This document shows, in pieces, positions 1-5,139 of a DNA stretch of 5,204 bases. The translations under genes and the position numbers were made by a program. This DNA is from an uncultured Bacteroidales bacterium (GTDB lineage Bacteria > Bacteroidota > Bacteroidia > Bacteroidales > UBA932). Numbering within the stretch: the first letter of the stretch is position 1; each line of letters begins with the position of its first letter. The notes under the pieces are model-generated. The model had not been told where the DNA came from. It was given only the letters and a program-made list of their open reading frames with translations, and searched no databases. The stretch lies in assembly GCA_902488725.1 (NCBI GenBank), contig CABTXO010000148.1, positions 1 through 5,204 on the forward strand, written 5' to 3'.

Positions 1-287
1 CCGACGGCTGGTTCATCGGCTACACCCCGACGCTCACCGCCGGTGTCTGGACCGGTGCGGAGGACCGCCAGGTGCACTTCCAGTCCATTGCCTTCGGGCA
101 GGGGGCGCACATGTCGCTGCCGACCTGGGCCATATTCATGCAGAAAGTGCTGTCGGACGGGACGCTTGGCGTGACGGCTGACGACCGCTTCATCTCCCCG
201 GCCGGGATGGATCTGGACCTGGGCTGCAACGGCGGAGACGGCGTTTCTGCCGAACAGCAGGCGATGGAAGATTATTATTTTGAATAA
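1..287 (+). CDS. mrcA: Class A penicillin-binding protein (PBP1A-like), C-terminal end only
   Basis: This is the last 94 residues of a bifunctional peptidoglycan synthase; the reading frame begins at base 3 and the gene starts outside the window. Class A PBPs polymerise glycan strands and cross-link stem peptides on the outer face of the cytoplasmic membrane. The visible part is the end of the transpeptidase domain. It opens with DGWFIGYTP, which in this family follows the KTG active-site motif, then LTAGVWTG, a GQGA segment and LPTWAIFM, all in the usual order. The catalytic serine, the KTG motif and the glycosyltransferase domain lie upstream and cannot be checked. The tail ends in acidic and aromatic residues (EDYYFE). 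The stop lies 17 bases before ddl, which suggests one transcript, and Ddl makes the donor end of this enzyme's substrate. The family call is firm; the exact paralogue (1A against other class A types) is inferred. Confidence 0.88.
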   Translation, partial: DGWFIGYTPTLTAGVWTGAEDRQVHFQSIAFGQGAHMSLPTWAIFMQKVLSDGTLGVTADDRFISPAGMDLDLGCNGGDGVSAEQQAMEDYYFE

Positions 288-304
288 GCAAGCATATTCA
301 GACA

Positions 305-1321
305 ATGAGCAAATACCACAGAATCGCCGTCATGTACGGCAGCGACTCCTCGGAATGGGAGGTGGCCTGCCGGAGCGGGGAATTCACGGCGTCACGCATC
401 GACGGGACGAAGTACGATGTCTACGAGATTTTCGCGCGTTTCGGAAAATGGTCGCTCACGGCGTTCCGGAAGAAGGATGCCATGCGGGTGACCTTCCCGG
501 AAGGGGCAAGACCCGAGGTGGACAAGACGGACTTTTCCGTCAAGGTCTACGGGCAGAAGGTGAAGTTCGACTTCGCCTACATCATGCAGCACGGGACGCC
601 CGGGGAAAACGGCCTGCTGCAAGGCTACCTGGAGATGCTGGGTGTTCCTTTCAGCAGCTGCAGCGCATTCGTGTCGGCCGTGGCTTTCGACAAGTTCACC
701 TGCAAGAGTTATGTCCGCGACGCGGATTTCGTGAAATGTGCCCCCGACCTGTTCGTCCGCAGCGGGATGGACCTCGATGCCGTGGCGGCGAAGGCTGCCG
801 CGAAGCTGACCTTCCCGGTCTTCGTGAAACCCACCGAGGGCGGATCCAGTTTCGGCATCACGAAGGTAAAGGATGCCGCTGCGCTTCCCGAGGCCGTCCG
901 GTTCGCCTTTTCCGAGGGAGCCACGGTCCTCATCGAGCAGGGGATCCCGGGGCGTGAGTTCACCTGCGCCGCCTATTCCGACGCAGAAGGCGTCAAGACA
1001 CTTCCCGTGATCGAGATCGTGACCGAAAACGACTATTTCGACTACGATGCCAAATACAACGGCCACAGCCAGGAAATCTGCCCGGCTCCCATCGAAGATG
1101 CCCTTCGGGACCGGATCCAGGAGACGACGCGTCAGATCTATTCCCTGCTGGGGTGTGCGGGCGTCGTCCGGATGGACTACATCCTGGGTGCTGACGGACT
1201 ATATTTCCTGGAGATCAACACGATTCCGGGGATGACGAGCGTGTCGCTCGTGCCGAAGATGGTCCGCACCGCCGGCCTTGACATCACCGATTTCCTGACC
1301 GGCATCATTGAACATGCCTGA
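305..1321 (+). CDS. ddl: D-alanine--D-alanine ligase
   Basis: This cytoplasmic ATP-grasp enzyme joins two D-alanines using ATP, giving the dipeptide that MurF adds to the peptidoglycan precursor. At 338 residues it has normal family length. Visible motifs are HGTPGENG (96-103), VKP (174-176), the glycine-serine loop EGGSSFG (178-184), the omega-loop segment YFDYDAKY (244-251), RMD (289-291) and EINTIPGMT (303-311), which carries metal-binding acidic and Asn residues. Glu17, Ser181 or Ser182, and Tyr251 match the Glu15-Ser150-Tyr216 triad of E. coli DdlB. A tyrosine at the last site is typical of D-Ala-D-Ala rather than vancomycin-resistance-type D-Ala-D-lactate ligases. The N-terminal loop is divergent: YGSDSSEWEV stands where many relatives have a GG.S.E.EV pattern. 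The ATG at 305 gives a complete N-terminal strand and has no Shine-Dalgarno site, as is usual in Bacteroidota. The gene lies between a PBP gene and prmC, probably in one operon. Confidence 0.96.
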   Translation: MSKYHRIAVMYGSDSSEWEVACRSGEFTASRIDGTKYDVYEIFARFGKWSLTAFRKKDAMRVTFPEGARPEVDKTDFSVKVYGQKVKFDFAYIMQHGTPGENGLLQGYLEMLGVPFSSCSAFVSAVAFDKFTCKSYVRDADFVKCAPDLFVRSGMDLDAVAAKAAAKLTFPVFVKPTEGGSSFGITKVKDAAALPEAVRFAFSEGATVLIEQGIPGREFTCAAYSDAEGVKTLPVIEIVTENDYFDYDAKYNGHSQEICPAPIEDALRDRIQETTRQIYSLLGCAGVVRMDYILGADGLYFLEINTIPGMTSVSLVPKMVRTAGLDITDFLTGIIEHA

Positions 1322-1333
1322 AACATCTTGCCT

Positions 1334-2236
1334 ATGCTGCTGAAAGATTTTTTGAAAGAGGGGGTGCAGGCGCTGGAATCCCTGTACCCGACTGCGGAAG
1401 CGCGGAACATCATGCTGATGCTCTGCGAGTACCGGCTCGGAACGAAAAGTTACACGCACATCGTGGAGCCCGAATATGACATCAAGGACAAATCCATGGA
1501 GCCGCTCCGGAAAGACCTGGAGCGCCTGTCCGCCGGTGAGCCGGTACAGTATGTCATCGGGTCCGCAGAATTCTGCGGATTGAAGTTCAAGGTTACGCCT
1601 GACGTACTGATTCCGCGACCGGAAACGGAGATGTTGTGCCGGCATGCCGTCAAGCTGGGCTCCCGGATGCAACGGATGCGCGAAGCCTACGGAAAATCCG
1701 CCAAACCCGTGAATATCCTCGACCTGTGCACCGGGTCCGGCTGCATCGCCTGGACCGTCGCGCTGTCCATCCCCGGTTGCGAAGTGACCGGTGTCGACAT
1801 CTCCGAGGCTGCCGTCAAAGTGGCTGCCAGCCAGGATTTCGCGCAACGGTTGAAAGAAACCGACGCCAAGGCACCGCAGTTCATCGTGGCAGACGTCCTG
1901 CAGACGGAACAGGAATTTTCGTTCAAGGAATTCGATCTGATCCTGAGCAATCCGCCCTACATCATGGATGCCGAAAAGCAGAACATGCGGGCGAACGTGC
2001 TCAATTTCGAGCCTTCCGCTGCTTTGTTCGTGCCGGATGACGATCCCCTGGTGTACTACCGTGCAATCGCCCGCTGGTCCGAGCGGTTCCTCGCTGCGGA
2101 AGGAAAGGGCATCACCGAGATCAATGAACTCTTCGGGCCCGAAGTCGAGACGGTTTTCCGGAAATCCGGCTTCACGGAAGTGGAGACCACGAAAGATTTT
2201 TATGAAAAAAATCGCTTCGTTGCGTATTCCAGATAG
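1334..2236 (+). CDS. prmC: Peptide chain release factor N5-glutamine methyltransferase
   Basis: PrmC (HemK) uses S-adenosylmethionine to methylate the glutamine of the GGQ motif in release factors RF1 and RF2, which speeds peptide release at stop codons. The 300-residue product has a helical N-terminal region with GEPVQYVIG (68-76) and IPRPETE (93-99), then a Rossmann methyltransferase domain. That domain contains the SAM-binding motif DLCTGSGCIA (130-139), acidic VDIS (154-157) and the catalytic NPPY (206-209), which binds the substrate glutamine. A stretch of about 20 residues before the SAM motif (107-126) looks slightly longer and more basic than in E. coli PrmC. The ATG at 1334 is preferred over an in-frame TTG two codons upstream, because MLLKDFLKEG is a normal family start. 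It begins 12 bases after the ddl stop and is followed by a strong terminator, so it is the last gene of this operon. The link to the cell-wall genes is positional only. Confidence 0.95.
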   Translation: MLLKDFLKEGVQALESLYPTAEARNIMLMLCEYRLGTKSYTHIVEPEYDIKDKSMEPLRKDLERLSAGEPVQYVIGSAEFCGLKFKVTPDVLIPRPETEMLCRHAVKLGSRMQRMREAYGKSAKPVNILDLCTGSGCIAWTVALSIPGCEVTGVDISEAAVKVAASQDFAQRLKETDAKAPQFIVADVLQTEQEFSFKEFDLILSNPPYIMDAEKQNMRANVLNFEPSAALFVPDDDPLVYYRAIARWSERFLAAEGKGITEINELFGPEVETVFRKSGFTEVETTKDFYEKNRFVAYSR

Positions 2237-2270
2237 TGCTGCAGTGCTCCAGGGGGCCGATTTTGAAATT

Positions 2271-2305
2271 AGCCGTGGAATATTTCATTCTACGGCTATT
2301 TTTTT
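2271..2305 (+). terminator. Intrinsic (Rho-independent) terminator after prmC
   Basis: An 11-base-pair stem with one G-U pair is formed by AGCCGTGGAAT (2271-2281) and ATTCTACGGCT (2287-2297) around a five-base loop. It is followed at once by A and seven T residues (2299-2305). It sits 34 bases after the prmC stop and separates the cell-wall/prmC group from the lipoprotein gene. Confidence 0.9.
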
Positions 2306-2343
2306 GTCTCTTTGTACCGACAACAACTTAAACAAAGTTCATC

Positions 2344-3525
2344 ATGAAAAATTTCAACAAAACCCTGAGGATCGCGGCTCTGACAGTGCCGGTCCTTCTT
2401 CTTGCTTCCTGCAATCAGGAAACGCCTTCTTGTCCGCCGGTTCCGCAGGAGGCCGGAACATCTCTGGAACAGGTCGCCCGCCTGCTGGCCGCCGCCCCGC
2501 TGGACCTGGAACAGGTGCGCGAGGTACACGATGCCGTCACCGCTTCGGCGGACAACGGCTATGACGAAGAATATCCGTTCCGCAATCTGTTGGAAACGCC
2601 GGGTTCCGGAGTCGGGGACGACGTGCTCCGCACCCGCTTCCCGGACACCCGGACACAGGCTTATTCAAGTCCGCTCCGTTCCCTCCTTGCGAACATGACG
2701 GACACGCGTGCCGGCCGTTCGGGCGGGGGGACACCGTTTCTCTGGGAGCTGGCGGAATCGGGTTTGCAGCTTTACTGGCCCTATTCGGAGGACTGGGACG
2801 GGAAAACGCTGCCTGTGCTGACCTTCCATCCGGAAAACGGCCGGGACTCGAATGTGGGATTCATGCGGGTACGGCAGGCGGACGGCTCCTGGACCGTGGA
2901 AGAGATCCGGGTGGACGAATCGGTTGCGATGCGTCGTCCGGTCTGGGTCGTGAACCGGAACGAAGATGCCGGCAGGATGACACCCCGCCTGCATGCGAAA
3001 TTGAACGCCGGCCAGACCGCGGCGGGACCGGTGACGCGGGCCGGGGCATTGCGGACTTTGACGCTCAAAGAGTTCCGTTCCAACCGGAATTTTGATTCCT
3101 GGTTCGCAGGGGCGTCTGAATTCTACGTCAAATGCGGCTGCATCGAAAGTTTTACGGCTTCGTCCGAAGAAGATCTCCAGCGCTACCATCCAACGATCAC
3201 GGACTTCATGATCGTCGTCCGCCGACGCCAGGTCAACAAAACCATCTCTTTCAATGCGATGCTGGTGTCGGACTGGACTCCACAGCTGCAGGATTCCGCT
3301 TTCCTGATCGTGGAGGATGACGGCGGTGCCCGTACATCCTGGAAATGCAGCGCCAATGTCAAGATCAAGTCAAAGGTCTACGGCTTCGATGTGGATCTGC
3401 CGTTCCGGACCAAAGACGACATCGTCTGGCGCGGCCGGCTGTCCAACCGTTACTTCGAAACTTACAACAACATCATGGGCCACTTCGGCGATGTCAACAT
3501 CACCTTCTGCATTGCAGGCATCTGA
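2344..3525 (+). CDS. Predicted lipoprotein of unknown function
   Basis: I do not recognise a named family for this 393-residue protein. The N-terminus is a lipoprotein signal peptide: positively charged MKNFNKTLR, a hydrophobic stretch (10-21), and a lipobox LLASC with the acylated cysteine at residue 23. It is therefore exported and anchored in a membrane; the residues after Cys23 (NQET) are not a clear Bacteroidota surface-export signal. Residues 24-125 look like a flexible or helical spacer. A folded region begins near 130 with PFLWELAESG, then the aromatic block LYWPYSEDWDG (143-153) and PVLTFHPENG. The C-terminal third (about 245-393) is rich in alternating hydrophobic residues, suggesting beta structure, and holds cysteines at 264, 266, 335 and 389. 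There are no membrane spans after the signal peptide. The ATG at 2344 follows an A-rich leader and places the signal peptide correctly. The upstream terminator implies its own promoter, which I could not place. No enzyme motif is visible. Confidence 0.85.
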   Translation: MKNFNKTLRIAALTVPVLLLASCNQETPSCPPVPQEAGTSLEQVARLLAAAPLDLEQVREVHDAVTASADNGYDEEYPFRNLLETPGSGVGDDVLRTRFPDTRTQAYSSPLRSLLANMTDTRAGRSGGGTPFLWELAESGLQLYWPYSEDWDGKTLPVLTFHPENGRDSNVGFMRVRQADGSWTVEEIRVDESVAMRRPVWVVNRNEDAGRMTPRLHAKLNAGQTAAGPVTRAGALRTLTLKEFRSNRNFDSWFAGASEFYVKCGCIESFTASSEEDLQRYHPTITDFMIVVRRRQVNKTISFNAMLVSDWTPQLQDSAFLIVEDDGGARTSWKCSANVKIKSKVYGFDVDLPFRTKDDIVWRGRLSNRYFETYNNIMGHFGDVNITFCIAGI

Positions 3526-3550
3526 TCCCGGCTGGGCCGGGGCGACCGTC

Positions 3551-3623
3551 CCCTGAGCCGGTCCCGGTCCCGGTCCTGCTGGTCTGCCGCGCTTGCCTTG
3601 CCGTCCCTGAGCCGGTCCCGGTC
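3551..3623. repeat. 19-base direct repeat pair in GC-rich spacer (3526-3645)
   Basis: The 19-mer CCCTGAGCCGGTCCCGGTC occurs at 3551-3569 and again at 3605-3623, a 54-base period. The first copy runs into short tandem GGTCCC units (3560-3576). The surrounding spacer (3526-3645) is very GC-rich and carries no supported gene. It also has no T-tract, so no intrinsic terminator for the lipoprotein gene is visible here. The repeat ends 22 bases before the left edge of the RAYT element. It may be host-derived or an insertion-site feature; I cannot tell which. Confidence 0.75.
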
Positions 3624-3645
3624 GACCCTGTTCAGGCTCGGTCAG

Positions 3646-3725
3646 GCGTGATGCACACCCAAATGGAGCCTGTCTGTCTTTCGGCAGGCTTCAGCTCGCC
3701 CACCCCCTGGCAGGTGGAATTTTCC
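3646..3725 (+). repeat. Left copy of 80-base perfect inverted repeat
   Basis: Every base from 3646 to 3725 is the reverse complement of 5204 to 5125. Identity ends sharply at 3725/3726: GAGA here against TTTG on the other side. The repeat begins GCGTGATGCACACCC and ends with one complete CAGGTGG arm and GGAATTTTCC. It contains a long hairpin (3664-3693) and one arm of the first REP-like hairpin. The base just outside (3645) cannot be compared because the other copy ends at the window edge. Confidence 0.95.
3664..3693 (+). repeat. Hairpin in the outer repeat, left copy
   Basis: TGGAGCCTGTC (3664-3674) pairs with GGCAGGCTTCA (3683-3693) through 11 positions, two of them G-U, around an eight-base loop TGTCTTTC. 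This is the strongest stem in the element's end and differs in sequence from the CAGGTGG family, so it may be a separate recognition structure. Confidence 0.6.
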
Positions 3726-3736
3726 GAGACCACCTG
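3711..3736 (+). repeat. REP-like hairpin L1 (perfect 7/12/7)
   Basis: CAGGTGG (3711-3717) and CCACCTG (3730-3736) form a perfect seven-base-pair stem with a 12-base loop. The left arm lies inside the identical 80-base repeat and the right arm just outside it. The mirror position on the right end (5114-5139) keeps the same geometry with one mismatch. Confidence 0.7.
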
Positions 3737-3773
3737 AAGGCGGAATATCATCCCTTGAAGCAAGATCGGTTTT

Positions 3774-3800
3774 CGTGTGGAATATCTTTTCACCCACCTG
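3774..3800 (+). repeat. REP-like hairpin L2 (imperfect 7/13/7)
   Basis: CGTGTGG (3774-3780) faces CCACCTG (3794-3800) across a 13-base loop that begins AATATC. Five Watson-Crick pairs and one G-U pair form, with one mismatch. GGAATATC, which overlaps the left arm and loop start (3779-3786), also occurs at 3742-3749. The mirror position at 5050-5076 is decayed. Confidence 0.5.
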
Positions 3801-3848
3801 GAAGACCTTATCCTGCACAGACCAGCTTCTATTGGGATTGCCTGTTTC

Positions 3849-3875
3849 CAGGTGGTTCCCCAGAGCTTCCACCTG
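3849..3875 (+). repeat. REP-like hairpin L3 (perfect 7/13/7)
   Basis: CAGGTGG (3849-3855) and CCACCTG (3869-3875) make a perfect seven-base-pair stem with a 13-base loop, 63 bases before the transposase start. An A-tract follows the right arm. The exact mirror position is 4975-5001, where the same hairpin is present. Confidence 0.7.
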
Positions 3876-3877
3876 AA

Positions 3878-3896
3878 AAAATAAGTAGGTTATTTT
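3878..3896 (+). repeat. AT-rich hairpin with GTAGG loop upstream of the transposase gene
   Basis: AAAATAA (3878-3884) and TTATTTT (3890-3896) form a seven-pair A/T stem around the loop GTAGG. GTAG is the conserved tetranucleotide next to classical enterobacterial REP palindromes, but this single occurrence may be chance. It could equally be part of the gene's promoter or leader. A smaller AT palindrome lies near the mirror position (4958-4969). Confidence 0.4.
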
Positions 3897-3938
3897 CAAC
3901 AGATTACATTCTCACATATTCACAAAATCAAGAGTATC

Positions 3939-4940
3939 ATGGACGACAACAAAAAATATCATTTTCATGTATGTTCCCTGGGACTGAAAACAACGGATTT
4001 ATTTAAAGACCCGAAGGACTGCATAGCCGGCATCAACAAATTCGCAGTTGCCTTCAAACTTTTCGGCGAAGATGTCGAAGTCCTTGTTATCGTAATTGTC
4101 TCCACGCATTTTCATGCGTATGTTTATGGGACGGAGCAGGCTGTAAAGAAGAGTGCAGACCGTTTTGCACGAATCTACAGCATGCATTATTCAAATCGAT
4201 ATGGCGTTTCCAAGGTGTTGAAAGGCATCTCCATCAAAATGTGCCGGTGTGACAGTCTGGATTACAGGAAGAACATCATCGGTTATACCCTGAACAATCC
4301 CAGAAAGCATCATGAAACGCAGAACCCATTTCTTTGGCCCTGGAGCTCGGTCAGCATCTATTTCGACGAGAGAGGACTTTCCCTTCTGAACAGTCCGAGA
4401 ATTTTGCCGAAGGTGCAGCAGTGGCAAATGAAGCAACTTCTCGGGACCCATCAAGCGGTGCCCGAAACATGGCAGTTTTATGAAAACGGCATGGTGGCCT
4501 TTCAATCGTTTGTAAACCCAAAACTTCTTGAAAATGAGGTTGGTTCAATGAATTCCCTTTCATTTCTGATCAATAAATCGACTATTTCCGAGTCAGAGGG
4601 AGAAGCAGGAGCCTTGACCAACGACAAGCAAACGCGGGAACTGGCACTACGCATATCCCCAGGCTTGTTCAGCGGATTATCAATGGACATGTGCGATCCC
4701 GCCGCTGATGACAGCACTCGTTTCCTGTTGTCGAAGAAGCGAAAAGTGGAAAAGGCGGCCTTTGAAAAATTGCTGGAACAGCTGACACTCGACCAGATGA
4801 TGGAGCTGATCGCAACGCTCCGACACCGATATGGGGTCGCTCTCCCCGTGATCCGCAGATTGTTTCCGGCGGATGCCTGTCCGGAGATTCTCAGTCGGAA
4901 TCTGATTCCGGGACGGCTTCGAGACAAAGACGACCTGTGA
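3939..4940 (+). CDS. REP-associated tyrosine transposase (RAYT, Y1/HUH superfamily)
   Basis: HUH single-strand nucleases of this group cut DNA beside hairpins with a catalytic tyrosine that stays linked to the 5' end; the pair of histidines binds the metal ion. The 333-residue product starts with KYHFHVCSLGL. It shows the HUH motif as STHFHAYV (His57, Phe58, His59) and YTLNNPRKH with candidate nucleophile Tyr116. That spacing and the NNP context match RAYTs, whose usual form is Y.h.NP. FLWPWSS (131-137) corresponds to the family's PWSS segment. The core resembles a typical RAYT, but about 190 residues follow. The last part (265-333, with LDQMMELIATLRHRYGVALPVIRRLF) looks like a helix-turn-helix DNA-binding tail. 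The sequence between (about 145-260) is unrecognised. GC is near 43% in the first third and about 55% towards the end. No frameshift or stop interrupts it and all key residues are present, so it may be active. It is flanked by mirrored hairpin ends. The ATG at 3939 is the natural start; AAGAG seven bases upstream is only a weak ribosome-binding match. Confidence 0.85.
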   Translation: MDDNKKYHFHVCSLGLKTTDLFKDPKDCIAGINKFAVAFKLFGEDVEVLVIVIVSTHFHAYVYGTEQAVKKSADRFARIYSMHYSNRYGVSKVLKGISIKMCRCDSLDYRKNIIGYTLNNPRKHHETQNPFLWPWSSVSIYFDERGLSLLNSPRILPKVQQWQMKQLLGTHQAVPETWQFYENGMVAFQSFVNPKLLENEVGSMNSLSFLINKSTISESEGEAGALTNDKQTRELALRISPGLFSGLSMDMCDPAADDSTRFLLSKKRKVEKAAFEKLLEQLTLDQMMELIATLRHRYGVALPVIRRLFPADACPEILSRNLIPGRLRDKDDL

Positions 4941-4957
4941 ATATAATATATTAATAA

Positions 4958-4969
4958 GTAATACATTAC
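4958..4969 (+). repeat. Small AT-rich palindrome after the transposase gene
   Basis: GTAAT (4958-4962) and ATTAC (4965-4969) are inverted copies separated by two bases, in an AT-rich spacer (4941-4974) followed by GTTTT. The loop is too short for a normal hairpin at full pairing and the T-run is short, so it is at best a weak terminator. It lies close to the mirror of the AT-rich hairpin at 3878-3896. Confidence 0.3.
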
Positions 4970-4974
4970 GTTTT

Positions 4975-5001
4975 CAGGTGTGATATTCAGAACACCACCT
5001 G
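4975..5001 (-). repeat. REP-like hairpin R3 (7/13/7, one mismatch)
   Basis: Read on the minus strand, CAGGTGG (5001-4995) faces ACACCTG (4981-4975) across 13 bases that include GAATATC. It is the exact mirror of 3849-3875, with the same 27-base length. CCTGAAAA follows the second arm on both sides. Confidence 0.6.
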
Positions 5002-5049
5002 CAGTTCGCACAATGCAATGGAGGGGTGTAGGAAGGGGGGAATGCCTTC

Positions 5050-5076
5050 CCGGTGGAATAATTTGTTCCCCTCTTG
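5050..5076 (-). repeat. Decayed hairpin position R2
   Basis: This is where the mirror of 3774-3800 falls. On the minus strand it reads CAAGAGG, 13 bases, CCACCGG. The arms keep five and six of seven consensus bases, but only four pairs can form. The following GGAAGGCATT aligns well with GGAAGACCTT on the left, which supports common ancestry. As a working hairpin it is doubtful. Confidence 0.3.
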
Positions 5077-5113
5077 CGAACCCAATTCGTTGATATTAAC
5101 CAGTTTCATTTTG

Positions 5114-5139
5114 CATGTGGCAAAGGAAAATTCCACCTG
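5114..5139 (-). repeat. REP-like hairpin R1 (7/12/7, one mismatch)
   Basis: On the minus strand CAGGTGG (5139-5133), inside the 80-base repeat, faces CCACATG (5120-5114), outside it, across a 12-base loop. It is the exact mirror of 3711-3736. The pairing arm is kept although the bases directly next to it have diverged completely. Confidence 0.6.

Noticed and set aside
392..1066. Long minus-strand open frame opposite ddl
   Set aside because: It is a GC-driven shadow of a gene with all ligase motifs on the plus strand; its product has low-complexity composition.
305..1321. Vancomycin-resistance-type D-Ala-D-lactate ligase
   Set aside because: Tyr251 in the omega loop fits ordinary D-Ala-D-Ala ligases, and no vanH- or vanX-like neighbours are present.
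1328..1333. Upstream TTG start for prmC
   Set aside because: It adds only two codons, and the ATG at 1334 gives a normal family N-terminus.
2307..2314. TCTCTTTG as a Bacteroidota -7 promoter element for the lipoprotein gene
   Set aside because: It lacks the A of TAnnTTTG and has no TTG at the expected -33 distance; it overlaps the end of the terminator region.
3539..3553. GGGG / CCCC pairing just after the lipoprotein gene as a terminator
   Set aside because: The stem is only four pairs and no T-tract follows.
3711..3875. Spaced CCACCTG motifs suggested a CRISPR-like array
   Set aside because: The units are short inverted arms with unequal spacing and no constant repeat-spacer pattern. No cas gene is visible, and a mirrored copy lies on the other side of the transposase.
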